From contig JAXHNI010000008.1 of the NCBI GenBank assembly GCA_034520625.1, positions 248,001-312,000 on the forward strand: 64,000 nucleotides of DNA, given 5' to 3'. Source of the DNA: JAANXG01 sp034520625 (lineage in GTDB: Bacteria; Pseudomonadota; Gammaproteobacteria; Arenicellales; JAANXG01). Each line of letters opens with the position of its first letter. Within the stretch, counting starts at the first letter, position 1. Positions 24,610 through 34,253 of the stretch are shown piece after piece. Below the pieces are notes generated by a model, which saw nothing but the letters and a program-made list of their open reading frames with translations, did no database searches and was not told where the DNA came from. The translations under genes and the position numbers were made by a program.

Positions 24610-25734
24610 ATGCCCGAACACCACGCGAGCGACGCCCCTCCGGCCGCGGCCGAGGCAGGCCCAGTGCCGGCTTCGGCCTCCCGCCTGCTGGTGGTGATGC
24701 CGTCCTGGGTCGGGGACTGCGTGATGGCGACTCCCCTGCTGCGGGCGATCCGCCGGCATTACGAGGCCGCCGGCCGGGAGACGTATATGGCTGCTTACCT
24801 GCGCCCTCACCTGGCGCCCCTGTTTTCGTCCGAAACCGGGTTCGACGCCTGCATCGAAGGCCGGCCGGCCGGGCTGCTCGGCCCGCTGCGCGAGGCGGGC
24901 CGACTGCGGCGGCACGGGTTCGATACGGCTCTGATCCTGCCGAACAGCTTCCGGGCCGCCTTGCTGACCTGGCTCGCGCGCGTTCCCCGGCGCATCGGCT
25001 ATGACCGGGACGGGCGCGGCCCGCTGCTCACGGGGCGGGTGCCCTGCCCCGCGTCCGGCGGCCGGCGCGCGCCCGTGCCGCTGGTGGAATACTACCTGAA
25101 GCTTGCGGAGCCGCTTGGTGTCGAGGTGGCCGGAGACAGGTCTCCGCGCCTGGCTCCCCGGAAAGCGGATATCGCCCTCGCCCGGGGCATGTTGGAATCC
25201 CGGGGAGTCTCGCCCGAACGCCCCATCGCGCTGCTCAATCCCGGGGCTTCCAAACCGGGCAAGCGCTGGCCCGCGGGGCGTTTCGCGGCGCTGGCGGACC
25301 TGCTCCACGATCGCCACGGCATGCAGATCCTCATCAACGGCGCCCCGAACGAGCGCGAACTGATCCAAGACGTCGCGGACCGGGTCGAACACGCCGTGAT
25401 CCTGGATTTGTCGCGACACGATACAACTCTCGCAGCACTGGCCGCCTTGTGCACACTGGTGGATCTCGTGGTGACCAACGACACCGGGACCCGGCATATC
25501 GCCGCCGCGGTCGGTTTCGAACGCTTGCACAGGGGGGAACCGGCGCCCGGTATCGTGACGATATTTGGTACAGTACGACCTGAATGGACGACACTGAATT
25601 ACCCGCGGGAACGGGAGCTGGTCGACCACGCCACCGGTGGTGTCGAGGGCGTCAGCCTCTCACAGGTGGCCGACGCCTGCCGGGTACTGCTGACGCCGGC
25701 ACCGTCCGGGCGTGACGCGACCCCATCCAACTGA
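24610..25734 (+). CDS. Family 9 glycosyltransferase, ADP-heptose:LPS heptosyltransferase
   Basis: A 374-residue GT9 enzyme like heptosyltransferase II (WaaF/RfaF), which builds the LPS inner core from ADP-heptose. Visible are LLVVMPSWVGDCVMATPLLR at the N-terminus, FDTALILPNSFRAALLTWLA, the nucleotide-sugar region LLNPGASKPGKRWPAGRFA, and VVTNDTGTRHIAAA. The ATG at 24610 is followed by a Pro/Ala-rich lead of about 25 residues, so translation may start slightly later. It is cytosolic or peripheral to the inner membrane. Which heptose it adds cannot be told. Confidence 0.85.
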   Translation: MPEHHASDAPPAAAEAGPVPASASRLLVVMPSWVGDCVMATPLLRAIRRHYEAAGRETYMAAYLRPHLAPLFSSETGFDACIEGRPAGLLGPLREAGRLRRHGFDTALILPNSFRAALLTWLARVPRRIGYDRDGRGPLLTGRVPCPASGGRRAPVPLVEYYLKLAEPLGVEVAGDRSPRLAPRKADIALARGMLESRGVSPERPIALLNPGASKPGKRWPAGRFAALADLLHDRHGMQILINGAPNERELIQDVADRVEHAVILDLSRHDTTLAALAALCTLVDLVVTNDTGTRHIAAAVGFERLHRGEPAPGIVTIFGTVRPEWTTLNYPRERELVDHATGGVEGVSLSQVADACRVLLTPAPSGRDATPSN

Positions 25735-25769
25735 ACAGCAGCAACCACACAACCGGCGGGAACACGACT

Positions 25770-26216
25770 TTGAAAAACATTGGGCAGGCCGCCGACACGC
25801 GCACCATGACCCCCATGGTGCCCGCCAGCGTCGGCGACGTCGTGGACCGGCTCACGATACTGAATCTCAAGCACACCCGCATCGCGGAGAGTGATCCGCG
25901 GCGCGCGCATGTCGGCAACGAGCGTCGCCAGCTTCAACGGGCCCTCGTCGACCAGTGCGGCTTCGACCTGGATGAGCTGTTCGCCCGCGACCCGGTCCGC
26001 GAGCTGGCGGAGGTCAACGGGAAGCTGTGGGACGTGGAGGACGACATCCGCCGCTGCCTGGCGGACGGGGACTTCGGCGACGAATTCCTTCACCTGGCGC
26101 GGGCGGTCCCGGAACTGAACGACCGCCGTTCGGCACTGAAGTATCGCATCAACCAGGATGTCGGCTCGGAAATCGTCGAGGTGAAGTCGTATACGGGGTT
26201 TGAGATTGGGGGTTAG
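25770..26216 (+). CDS. DUF6165-like small protein
   Basis: A protein of up to 148 residues with the pattern MVPASVGDVVDRLTILNLKHTRI, LAEVNGKLWDVEDDIRRC and NDRRSALKYRINQDVGSEIVEVKSY. I recognise this as the small DUF6165 family, often encoded near LPS genes, of unknown function. The start may be TTG 25770 or ATG 25806; the family N-terminus favours the latter. It follows the heptosyltransferase by 35 bp. Its last codons (Gly-Gly-stop) are made of a GGGGGTTAG heptamer tract. Confidence 0.7.
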   Translation: MKNIGQAADTRTMTPMVPASVGDVVDRLTILNLKHTRIAESDPRRAHVGNERRQLQRALVDQCGFDLDELFARDPVRELAEVNGKLWDVEDDIRRCLADGDFGDEFLHLARAVPELNDRRSALKYRINQDVGSEIVEVKSYTGFEIGG

Positions 26217-26257
26217 GGGTTGGCATGTCAGGCCCGAACCCCGAACCCCCACCTACC
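26203..26257. repeat. Inverted heptamer array (GGGGTTN / NAACCCC)
   Basis: Left part ATTGGGGGTTAGGGGTTGG, right part CCGAACCCCGAACCCCC. The left part supplies the stop of the DUF6165-like gene; the right part ends at the dnaE2 stop. A hairpin here could terminate both convergent genes. Confidence 0.65.
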
Positions 26258-29200
26258 GAAAATCCCTCGACCGCGACCGCAGTTCCCCCAACCAGCCGCT
26301 GTAATCCGTCAGGCGCCCCGCCACCAGGTGCAGGACATCCTGCTCCAGCTGAACCACGCCGCGTACTGCCATCAATTTCGACTGCAGCAGCACCCGGCGC
26401 TGGCGTGCTGCCACCTGTGGCCAGACCACGACGTTGATGTGGCCGGTCTCGTCCTCCAGGGTGATAAAAATCACCCCCGAAGCGGAGCCGGGTCGCTGCC
26501 GGCAGATCACCAGGCCCGCGGCGGTGGCGGCGGCACCATCGTGCAGGTCCCGACAGGCGGCGGCGCTGTGGACGGCCAGCCGTTCCAGGCGGCCGCGCAG
26601 CAGGGCTATGGGATGCCGGCGCAGGCTGAGCCCCACAGCGTCGTAGTCGGCGGCGATATCCTGGATCTCCGCGGGCACCGGCAACAGGGGCTCGGCCTCG
26701 TTGAACCGGGGTGCCGGGAACAGCGGCAAGGCGGCCTCGCTCCCGGCGACCTCCCAGAAGGCCTTGTGGCGGTGGCCGGCCAGGGGGCGCAGGGCATCGG
26801 CCGCCGCCAGCGCCTCGATGTCATCCGCCTGCAGCCGGGCGCGGCGCTTCAGATCACCGACACTGTTAAACGGTGCCCGGCAGCGGGCGGACACGATGCG
26901 CTCGATGGCCGCCTGCGACAGTCCTTTGACCTGGTTCAGGCCGATGCGCAGCACGGGCCCTGGCGCCTCCCCCTCCAGGGACGCCTCCGCACCGCTGGCA
27001 TGGATGTCGACGGGCCGGACCTCGACGCCGTGGCGCCGGGCGTCCTGAACGAGCTGCGCCGGGGCATAGAATCCCATCGGCTGGCTGTTGAGCAGCGCGC
27101 AGGTGAACTCCGCCGGGTGATAGCGCTTCAGCCAGGACGACACGTAGGCCAGCAGCGCGAAGCTGGCGCTGTGGCTTTCCGGAAAGCCGTACTCGCCGAA
27201 GCCCTGGATCTGCCGGCAGATCTGGTCGGCGAAACGCTCGCTGTAGCCGCGCGTCAGCATCCCGTCCGTCAGCTTTTTCTGGAATTTCTCCAGGCCGCCC
27301 CGCTTTTTCCAGGCGGCCATGCTGCGGCGCAGCTGGTCGGCCTCTCCCGGGGTAAAGCCGGCGGCGGCGATGGACAGCTGCATCACCTGCTCCTGGAAGA
27401 TCGGTACGCCGAGGGTGCGCGCCAGGACTTTCCTGACCTCGGCGCTCGGGTAGCTCACCGGCTCCAGGCCGCCGCGCCGGCGCAGGTAGGGATGCACCAT
27501 GTCGCCCTGGATCGGGCCGGGGCGCACGATGGCGATCTGGATCACCAGGTCGTAGAAGCGGCGCGGCCGCAGGCGCGGCAGCATGGACATCTGGGCCCGG
27601 GACTCGACCTGGAAGACGCCGATGGTGTCCGCCTCGCAGAGCATGTCGTATACCCCCGGATCCTCCGCCGGGATATCCGCCAGCGTCCAGGTCCGGCCGG
27701 TTCGCGTCGAAAGATATCCCAGGGCACGGCGGATGGCGCTCAGCATCCCCAGGCCCAGGACGTCCACCTTGAGCAGTCCCAGGGCCTCCAGGTCGTCCTT
27801 CTCCCACTGGATCACCGTGCGCTCCGGCATGGCGGCGTTCTCCACCGGCACCAGGCGGGACAGCTCGTCCTGAGCGATGACGAAGCCGCCGACGTGCTGG
27901 GACAGGTGCCGGGGAAAACCCAGGATCTCCTCCACCAGCACCAATAGCTGCCTGAGGCGGGGATGGTCGCCTGTAATCCCCAATTTGTTGACCGCTTCTT
28001 CGTGGAGCAGATCCCGGTCCCACCACTGGATGGACTTCGCCAGATGGTCCACCTGGTCCGGGCTGAAGCCCAGGGCCTTGCCGACGTCGCGCACCGCGCT
28101 GCGCGGCTGGTAGGTGATTACCGTCGCCGCCAGGGCCGCCCGCTCGCGGCCGTACTTGCGGTAGATGTATTGAATCACCTCCTCCCGGCGCTCGTGCTCG
28201 AAGTCGACATCGATATCCGGGGGCTCGCCGCGCTCGCGGGAAATGAAGCGCTCGAACAGCAGGTTCATGCGCGCCGGGTCGACCTCGGTGATTCCCAGGC
28301 AGTAGCACACCGCGGAGTTGGCGGCGGAGCCCCGGCCCTGACACAGGATGCCCCGGCTCCGGGCGAAGGCCACGATGTCGTGCACGGTCAGGAAATACGG
28401 CTCGTAGCCCAGGTCCTCGATCAGGGCCAGCTCGTGGTCGAGCTGCCGGCGGATCCGGTCCGGTACTCCCTCCTGCGGCCAGCGCGCCGCCGCGCCGTTC
28501 TCGGTGAGGGAGCGAAGCCAGGAGATCGGCGTATGTCCCGCCGGGACCAGCTCGCCGGGATACTCGTAGCGCAGCTCGTTCAGGGAGAAATCGCAGCGTT
28601 CGGTTATTGCCATGGTCTGCGCCAGCAGCGCCGGCGGATAGATGCCGGCAAGCTGGTCGCGGGAGCGCAGGTGGCGCTCGCCGTTGGCAAACAGTGCCGT
28701 ACCCAGCCTTTGCACGGGCTTCCCGAGCCGGATGGCGGTCAGGGTGTCCTGCAGCGCCCGGCGACCGCGGCGGTGCATGTGCACATCCCCCGCCGCCACC
28801 AATGGCAGTCTCAGGCGTCGGCCCAACTCCCGCAGCGACTCGAGATGCTTGGCATCCCCCGGCGCCAGCAGCAGCTCCACCGCGATCCACAGGCGGCCCG
28901 GAAAGCATTCCGCCAGGAAGGCGGCTTCACCGGCAGCCAGTGCCGCCCCCGGCAGCCACAGCGCCAGGCACTCGTCCAGGCCCACGGTCGTCAGGTCGTC
29001 CCGGGTCAACCGGTAGCTGCCCTTGGCCGCCGCCCGCCGCCCCCGGGTAATCAGTGCCGACAACGCCGCGTAGCCTTCGCGGCTGGTGGCCAGAAGAACC
29101 AGTCGCAAGCCGTCCTCGAGGCGGATCTCACTGCCGATGATCAGCGGCAGACCACGCCGCCGTGCTTCCATGTGAGCACGCACCGCACCGCCCAGCGAGC

Positions 29201-29330
29201 ACTCGTCGGTAATGGCCAGTGCCGCATACCCCAGCTCATGCGCCCGCGCCACCAGCTCCTCCGGATGGGACGCGCCCCGCAGGAAGGAAAAGTTGCTCAG
29301 GCAGTGGAGCTCGGCGTAGGGTTGGGACAT
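26253..29330 (-). CDS. dnaE2: Error-prone DNA polymerase III alpha subunit DnaE2 (ImuC)
   Basis: A 1025-residue C-family polymerase. N-terminal PHP domain (AELHCLSNFSFLRGASHPEE), catalytic palm with Asp residues in PPDIDVDFEHERREE, helix-hairpin-helix region, and C-terminal OB fold (GVIFITLEDETGHINVVVW). The short length and the missing replicative tail separate it from DnaE1. With ImuA and ImuB it forms the SOS mutasome for translesion synthesis. A LexA box and TATAAT lie directly on its start, predicting a leaderless mRNA. Confidence 0.95.
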   Translation of the reverse strand: MSQPYAELHCLSNFSFLRGASHPEELVARAHELGYAALAITDECSLGGAVRAHMEARRRGLPLIIGSEIRLEDGLRLVLLATSREGYAALSALITRGRRAAAKGSYRLTRDDLTTVGLDECLALWLPGAALAAGEAAFLAECFPGRLWIAVELLLAPGDAKHLESLRELGRRLRLPLVAAGDVHMHRRGRRALQDTLTAIRLGKPVQRLGTALFANGERHLRSRDQLAGIYPPALLAQTMAITERCDFSLNELRYEYPGELVPAGHTPISWLRSLTENGAAARWPQEGVPDRIRRQLDHELALIEDLGYEPYFLTVHDIVAFARSRGILCQGRGSAANSAVCYCLGITEVDPARMNLLFERFISRERGEPPDIDVDFEHERREEVIQYIYRKYGRERAALAATVITYQPRSAVRDVGKALGFSPDQVDHLAKSIQWWDRDLLHEEAVNKLGITGDHPRLRQLLVLVEEILGFPRHLSQHVGGFVIAQDELSRLVPVENAAMPERTVIQWEKDDLEALGLLKVDVLGLGMLSAIRRALGYLSTRTGRTWTLADIPAEDPGVYDMLCEADTIGVFQVESRAQMSMLPRLRPRRFYDLVIQIAIVRPGPIQGDMVHPYLRRRGGLEPVSYPSAEVRKVLARTLGVPIFQEQVMQLSIAAAGFTPGEADQLRRSMAAWKKRGGLEKFQKKLTDGMLTRGYSERFADQICRQIQGFGEYGFPESHSASFALLAYVSSWLKRYHPAEFTCALLNSQPMGFYAPAQLVQDARRHGVEVRPVDIHASGAEASLEGEAPGPVLRIGLNQVKGLSQAAIERIVSARCRAPFNSVGDLKRRARLQADDIEALAAADALRPLAGHRHKAFWEVAGSEAALPLFPAPRFNEAEPLLPVPAEIQDIAADYDAVGLSLRRHPIALLRGRLERLAVHSAAACRDLHDGAAATAAGLVICRQRPGSASGVIFITLEDETGHINVVVWPQVAARQRRVLLQSKLMAVRGVVQLEQDVLHLVAGRLTDYSGWLGELRSRSRDFR

Positions 29331-29331
29331 A

Positions 29332-29347
29332 CTGATATTATATACAG
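29332..29347 (-). promoter_or_regulatory. LexA box overlapping the dnaE2 -10 element
   Basis: CTGTATATAATATCAG on the minus strand, a perfect CTG-N10-CAG. TATAAT (29337-29342) lies inside it, and the A of the dnaE2 ATG is 7 nt beyond. LexA bound here would cover both the promoter and the start codon. Confidence 0.88.
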
Positions 29348-29380
29348 CATCTGGGGGGTCCAGGACCCGTCCACGCCCCC

Positions 29381-29463
29381 GGAGGCCAGCCCCCTGGCCG
29401 ATCTCTGTCTGCCCGATCGAACATTCACCGCCGCCGCAATCGGCGAGAGGGCTCGCCTCCTAC
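29381..29463. repeat. REP-like GTAGGAGG repeat, copy 2
   Basis: GGAGGCCAGCCCCCTGGCCG at the left and CGGCGAGAGGGCTCGCCTCC then TAC at the right, in inverse orientation to copy 1. It lies between dnaE2 and the porin gene. Confidence 0.78.
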
Positions 29464-29628
29464 AGGCGACGCGGGTCGGGGTCCGTCCCATCGCCCCCGC
29501 CCCCCTGGCCGATCTGTCGCCGATACAAGGCTTGTCCATGAGGCAGCGAAACGATTAATCTTCAAAACAAACCGGGTAAACGCCGGCAAGCGTTCGCTTG
29601 TACCCGCAACCGAATCCAAGGAAAAACA

Positions 29629-30993
29629 ATGAAAACACCGAACTGGTGCTGGTTTGCCGGAATCGTTCTCGCTGCCATCCTCGCGGCCTCACCGGCCCGG
29701 GCCGGTGACGTTGCCCTGTTACAGCTCATCGAGGTCCTGCACGACAACGGCACCATCAACGACGAAGCCTACGAGAAGCTGCGGGCGGCAATCGTTTCGG
29801 AGGCGCCCGATCAATCCGGGGCCACTGAAGAGGCAACCGTCGAACAAGCCGAGGAAGAAACCGGCGAGCAGGACGCGGCCGCCCGGATCGATTTCGAAGG
29901 CCGGAAGCTCAGGGTCGAATCCGCCGACAGCCGGTTCGGCTTCCGTCTCGGCGGCCGGATCATGACGGATGCCGCCCACTACGACGAGGACATCACCCCC
30001 CTGGGCAGCGGGACCGAGCTGCGCCGCGTGCGGCTGTCCTGGGACGGCACGCTTTCACGGAACTGGGAGTTCAAGGGGGCCCTGGAAATGGCGGGCGGCG
30101 CGGACCTGAAGAGCACCTACCTCGACTATGTCGGCGTGCCTGATACGTATTTTCGTTTCGGCAAATACAAGGAGCCGGTCATCATGGAGGAGCTGAGCAG
30201 CTCCAAGTACACGACCTTCATGGAGCGGGCAATGCTCACGGAATTGCACCCCGGCCGGAACGTCGGCCTCGGCGCGGGGCGCAGCGGCGAGCGCTGGGGG
30301 CTCAGCGCCGGCGTGTTCGCCGGCCTCGAGGATGGCGAAGAGGAACAGGACGAAGGCCTGGCGTTGTCGGGCCGGTTTCACTACGCGCCATGGTACGGGC
30401 CCCGCCACAGCGCCCACCTCGGTATATCCGCTTCCTACCGGGACATGGGCGATTCGCAGGCGATTCGTTTCCGGGCCCGGCCGGAGTCCCACGTGACAGG
30501 GGCGCGCCTGGTGGACACGGGCACGGTCGAAGACGTCGACAAGGTCGCCTGGCTCGGTCTGGAAGCCGCCCTGGTGGCGGATTCGCTTTCCCTTCAATCG
30601 GAATACTTTGCCGCGGACCTGGGCCGGTCGGGGCTGTCCGATCCGCGCTTCCACGGCTGGTATGCCTCCGCCAGCTGGTTCCTGACCGGCGAGTCCCGGA
30701 GCTACGATGCCCGGGACGGCAGCTTCGGGCGGATTACCCCGCACCGTCCATTCGGGCAGGGCGGCCCGGGTGCGTTCGAGCTCGGCCTGCGCTTCAGCCG
30801 CCTCGACCTCACCGACGACGACGTGGTGGGAGGCGTGCAGGACAACCTCACCCTCGGCCTCAACTGGTACCCGACGCCCAACATCCGTTTCATGGCCAAC
30901 TACATCAAGGTGCTCGAGCTGGACCGGCCGGGTAGCGACCTCGACGGCGATACGCCGTCCATATTCCAGATCCGGGGCCAGGCCGACTTCTGA
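29629..30993 (+). CDS. Phosphate-selective porin (OprP/OprO family)
   Basis: A 454-residue outer-membrane beta-barrel protein. Signal peptide residues 1-25 (cleavage after SPARA), a short coiled-coil-like segment (LLQLIEVLHDNGTINDEAYE) typical of this family, an acidic linker, then a barrel with FGFRLGGRIMTDAAHYDED, FRFGKYKEPVIMEELSSSKY and a terminal Phe (IRGQADF). The substrate is uncertain: family members pass phosphate, polyphosphate or other anions. It converges with tctB, so it might feed the TTT transporter; this is inference. Confidence 0.87.
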   Translation: MKTPNWCWFAGIVLAAILAASPARAGDVALLQLIEVLHDNGTINDEAYEKLRAAIVSEAPDQSGATEEATVEQAEEETGEQDAAARIDFEGRKLRVESADSRFGFRLGGRIMTDAAHYDEDITPLGSGTELRRVRLSWDGTLSRNWEFKGALEMAGGADLKSTYLDYVGVPDTYFRFGKYKEPVIMEELSSSKYTTFMERAMLTELHPGRNVGLGAGRSGERWGLSAGVFAGLEDGEEEQDEGLALSGRFHYAPWYGPRHSAHLGISASYRDMGDSQAIRFRARPESHVTGARLVDTGTVEDVDKVAWLGLEAALVADSLSLQSEYFAADLGRSGLSDPRFHGWYASASWFLTGESRSYDARDGSFGRITPHRPFGQGGPGAFELGLRFSRLDLTDDDVVGGVQDNLTLGLNWYPTPNIRFMANYIKVLELDRPGSDLDGDTPSIFQIRGQADF

Positions 30994-31035
30994 TCCCGGT
31001 TGACCGGCATTACGGGGGCAATGCCCCCACCGCGC

Positions 31036-31106
31036 GTAGGAGGCGAGCCCCCTCGCCGATCGCGGCATCGAGCAACGCCTTTTCGGCCAGGGGGCCGGCC
31101 TCCTAC
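31036..31106. repeat. REP-like GTAGGAGG repeat, copy 3, covering the tctB stop codon
   Basis: GTAGGAGGCGAGCCCCCTCG at the left and GGCCAGGGGGCCGGCCTCC then TAC at the right. The CTA at 31103-31105 inside its last bases is the TAG stop of tctB. Confidence 0.8.
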
Positions 31107-31534
31107 CCGAATGGCCCGGAGAACAGCTGCGGCATTCTCAGGCCATAGGCAACCAGTGCCAGGCCGGCGCCCACCACCATCGCGGAGACCAGAGACAACA
31201 CCCGGCCGTCGCCGTTTCTGACCCGCAGATAGGCCAGCGTATACAACGCACCACCGAACACGAGCCCTGTCGCCGCCAGCAGCACCGGCATCAGCGCCAA
31301 CCATGCGAACGCCGCGACAACCGCCGCCGCGTCGTCCCCGGCTGGTTCCGTCCGCGGCCCGCGCATGTCCCTGCAGAGCTGAAAGGCCAGCAACACCGCG
31401 GTGGGCACCAGGATGAATGCCGGGATCAGGTAGGACGTTGAGCGGATCGGCCATGTCATGACGGCCAGGGCGGCCACGAGGCCCAGGAGCGCCAGGGTGA
31501 AAACGACCCGTGGTGTGGGAGGTCCGTTACGCAC
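31103..31534 (-). CDS. tctB: Tripartite tricarboxylate transporter small membrane subunit TctB
   Basis: A 143-residue protein with four predicted membrane helices, the TctB/DUF1468 type. The GTG at 31534 is preferred: GGGGG lies five nt upstream and the overlap with tctA is only 8 bp. An ATG at 31570 without a ribosome site would overlap tctA by 44 bp. It works with TctA and the binding protein in sodium- or proton-driven uptake of carboxylates. The order tctC-tctA-tctB differs from the common C-B-A. Its stop codon lies in a REP-like repeat. Confidence 0.8.
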   Translation of the reverse strand: MRNGPPTPRVVFTLALLGLVAALAVMTWPIRSTSYLIPAFILVPTAVLLAFQLCRDMRGPRTEPAGDDAAAVVAAFAWLALMPVLLAATGLVFGGALYTLAYLRVRNGDGRVLSLVSAMVVGAGLALVAYGLRMPQLFSGPFG

Positions 31535-33035
31535 TCGCGCCCCCTTGTCCGCCCCGCCGCTTCCGGACATGCGGCGACAACAGCGACACGACGGTCAACA
31601 CCACCAGCAGCAGCACCCCGGGCCGGGACCAGAAATCAATGCGTCCGATCGCCTGCAGCTGCATGGTCAGGTTCAGATAGTTCTCGAACAGCGGGGTCAG
31701 TATCAATGCGATGACGAAGGGAATCCGCGGCCAATCGTATCGTTTGAGCAGAAACCCCACGATGCCGAATATGAACGCCACCACCACGTCCAGCATCTGC
31801 TGCCGGTACAGGTAGGCCGCCAGGGCCCCGATCACGACAATGAACGGCACCAGCCGCTGGGTGGGCAGCAGGGTCACCCGTGCCAGGGGGGTTACGCAGG
31901 CCATGCCCAGCAGCGAGGTGATCCAATTGGACAGGAACAGCGACCAGATCAGCACGAACATGAGGTCGGCATGGGTGGTGAGCATGTCCCGGCCGGGAGC
32001 GATGCCGTGCAGAGTCAGGACGGTGAGCAGCATCGCGGTCCCGGAGCCACCCGGGATCCCGAAGGCGAGCGTGGGCACGAAGGCGCCCCCGTCCTTGGCA
32101 TCGTTCGCCGCCTCCGGGGCGATCACGCCGCGGACGTCGCCCCTTCCGAATGTGCCATCCTTCGAGTGCGCCGCGGCATGACCGTAGGCCGCGAAGCTGG
32201 CTACCGTGCCGCCGATTCCCGGAATCATGCCGATCAACGTGCCCAGTATCGAGCAGCGCAGGAATACGCCGAAGTGCCGGAATACGCTGGCCACCCCCTC
32301 GAACAGGCTGCCTTTCAGTTCCGCGATCCGGGTCCGACCGGAAATCGACACCGAGCTTCCGATCGCCAGCTCCAGGCTTTCGGCCAGCGCGAATATGCCG
32401 ATGAAGACCGGAACCAGCTTCAGCCCGTCCTGCAGGAACAGCGTGTCGAAAGTGTACCGGGGCTCCGCGGTATGCGGATCCAGGCCCACGAATGCCAGAA
32501 GACAGCCGATTCCGGCCATGGCGAGCCCCTTTACCGGCGAGCCGCGTGCCAGAACGGCGACGGTGGTCAGACCCCAGATCACCAGCATAAGCAGCTCCGC
32601 CGGCCCCAGCCAGAGCATAGCCGGCCGCATGAACGGGATCAGCAGGATCAGCATCAGCAACCCGACGGTGGAGCCCAGCGCCGATGCCATGGCCGAGCTG
32701 CCAATGGCGGTCCTGGCCCGACCCTGCTGTGCCATGGGGTAGCCGTCGATCAGGGTGGCGGCGTTGGAGTTCTTGCCGGGGATATTCAGCAGTATCGCCG
32801 TTACCGAGCCCATGAACGTCGCGCCGCCGACGAATGCCCCGAAAAGCAGCATGATCGGAAGCGGGTCCCAGGTCAGTGTGAAGGGAATGGCCATGGCCAT
32901 CAGCGCCACCCCGCTGACGCCGGGAATGAGCGAGATCAGCATGGCGAGCAGTGTGCCGGCCACCGGATACAGGATATTGGGCCAGGAGAAGACCAGCCAG
33001 AATCCGTCGACAGCGGCTTGCAATACGGCTTCCAT
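31527..33035 (-). CDS. tctA: Tripartite tricarboxylate transporter large permease TctA
   Basis: A 502-residue membrane protein with about 11-12 hydrophobic segments. Family features: GTLLAMLISLIPGVSGVALM, TAILLNIPGKNSNAATLIDG, and FGIPGGSGTAMLLTVLTLHG; the two Pro/Gly-rich loops mark the TctA fold. It is the transport subunit in the inner membrane, 45 bp after tctC. Confidence 0.93.
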   Translation of the reverse strand: MEAVLQAAVDGFWLVFSWPNILYPVAGTLLAMLISLIPGVSGVALMAMAIPFTLTWDPLPIMLLFGAFVGGATFMGSVTAILLNIPGKNSNAATLIDGYPMAQQGRARTAIGSSAMASALGSTVGLLMLILLIPFMRPAMLWLGPAELLMLVIWGLTTVAVLARGSPVKGLAMAGIGCLLAFVGLDPHTAEPRYTFDTLFLQDGLKLVPVFIGIFALAESLELAIGSSVSISGRTRIAELKGSLFEGVASVFRHFGVFLRCSILGTLIGMIPGIGGTVASFAAYGHAAAHSKDGTFGRGDVRGVIAPEAANDAKDGGAFVPTLAFGIPGGSGTAMLLTVLTLHGIAPGRDMLTTHADLMFVLIWSLFLSNWITSLLGMACVTPLARVTLLPTQRLVPFIVVIGALAAYLYRQQMLDVVVAFIFGIVGFLLKRYDWPRIPFVIALILTPLFENYLNLTMQLQAIGRIDFWSRPGVLLLVVLTVVSLLSPHVRKRRGGQGGASA

Positions 33036-33080
33036 TCGATGCCCGGCTCAGGATCCGGCGCGTGTCGGTGCCACCGGCCG

Positions 33081-34166
33081 CTACTTACCGTATCGTTCGC
33101 TGGCCGCCTTCAGAATCGCCGCGAATCCCGCCACGTCCGGCTGGATGGCCTGTATCCGCGCCGCGGCGTCTTCTCCCCGCGCCACGTCGAGATACAGGTT
33201 GGCCGCTGCCGCATTCCTGACAAACGCCTCGTCGCTGAGCGCGGCATGCAGCGCGCCCCGCATGCACTTGGCAAGGTCCGGATCGAGGCCCCGGGGCGCG
33301 GCAATCAGCCGCCCGGCCCGGGTGAGCTCGACAAGAGCGGTGGCCTGTGCCTGGATCCGGTCAACATCCCGGTTCGACAGTGTCGCCGCCCGCGCAGCCA
33401 GGCCGTCCGGGCCCGCCAGGACCGGCACGCTGCGGAAGACGGAATCGTTGCTGACCGGCTCAGTGGACACCTGGAGCCAGGGCCGCAGTTCTCCGGCATC
33501 GATGGAAGACAATAGCGAACTGTACGAATGAGCCACTGCGTCGACGTCGCCCCTCAATATGCCCAGCACCCCGTCCTGGCTACCTTTGAAACCCGTGATG
33601 ATCTCGATGTCCAGGTCCAGGATGTGGCTCGCCAGCACGATGTCCACGAAGCTCAGCGTGCCGGGGCCGCGGGTTCCGAACACGATCGGCCTCGACTGTC
33701 CTTGCTCGATGAGAACGTCCAGGGGCGGCATTGGGCTGCCGGCCCCCTTCGCCCAGATATGCCGGCTCGAGGCGACCCGGCCGAGGATCGTGAAGTTCGT
33801 CGCCGGGTCGGGTACCGGGTCCGCTTCGAAAGCCGCCGCCATCATCAGCCCGGGGCCATTGAGGATCCCGATGGTCAAGCCATCCGGATCCGCATTCATG
33901 ATCTCCGCCGCCCCGATTCTCCCCCCCGCCCCGGACCGGTTCTGGACGATGACATGGGCACCGGTATACTTTTCGTAGTACGGTGCGATCAGCCGGGAGT
34001 AGGTATCATAGCCGCCTCCGGGAGAGCTGGGGACGATCCAGTTAACCGTCGCGCCGTCGAAACGACCGTCGCAGTGTTGCCCGGCGTGGATGAGCGGTCC
34101 ATACGTCATGGATACCGCGGCAAGAAGAACAAGAAGCCATGGCGACCGGAATGGTTCGTTTTTCAT
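33081..34166 (-). CDS. tctC: Tripartite tricarboxylate transporter substrate-binding protein
   Basis: A 361-residue periplasmic binding protein of the Bug/TctC type. Signal peptide at residues about 6-28 (PWLLVLLAAVSMTYGPLIHA), then WIVPSSPGGGYDTYSRLIAP, VIVQNRSGAGGRIGAAEIM and FGTRGPGTLSFVDIVLASHI. The ATG at 34166 places the signal peptide at the N-terminus; one at 34202 adds 12 polar residues. The ligand is unknown. The 88-bp gap to the divergent gene at 34254 must carry both promoters. Confidence 0.88.
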   Translation of the reverse strand: MKNEPFRSPWLLVLLAAVSMTYGPLIHAGQHCDGRFDGATVNWIVPSSPGGGYDTYSRLIAPYYEKYTGAHVIVQNRSGAGGRIGAAEIMNADPDGLTIGILNGPGLMMAAAFEADPVPDPATNFTILGRVASSRHIWAKGAGSPMPPLDVLIEQGQSRPIVFGTRGPGTLSFVDIVLASHILDLDIEIITGFKGSQDGVLGILRGDVDAVAHSYSSLLSSIDAGELRPWLQVSTEPVSNDSVFRSVPVLAGPDGLAARAATLSNRDVDRIQAQATALVELTRAGRLIAAPRGLDPDLAKCMRGALHAALSDEAFVRNAAAANLYLDVARGEDAAARIQAIQPDVAGFAAILKAASERYGK

Positions 34167-34253
34167 CGTATTGGCAGGGAGTGTGGAGCAATTATTTTCC
34201 ACAGTTTAACTTGAATTCGTCCGTGGTCGACACCCGTCTTAAAGGCTTGAATC

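Noticed and set aside
26220..29558. Very long open frames on the plus strand opposite dnaE2
   Set aside because: They mirror dnaE2, whose protein is clearly conserved; high GC content keeps antisense frames open.
31458..33515. 685-codon open frame opposite tctA
   Set aside because: It is a GC-driven shadow of tctA; composition is Gln/Arg/His-rich and there is no motif.
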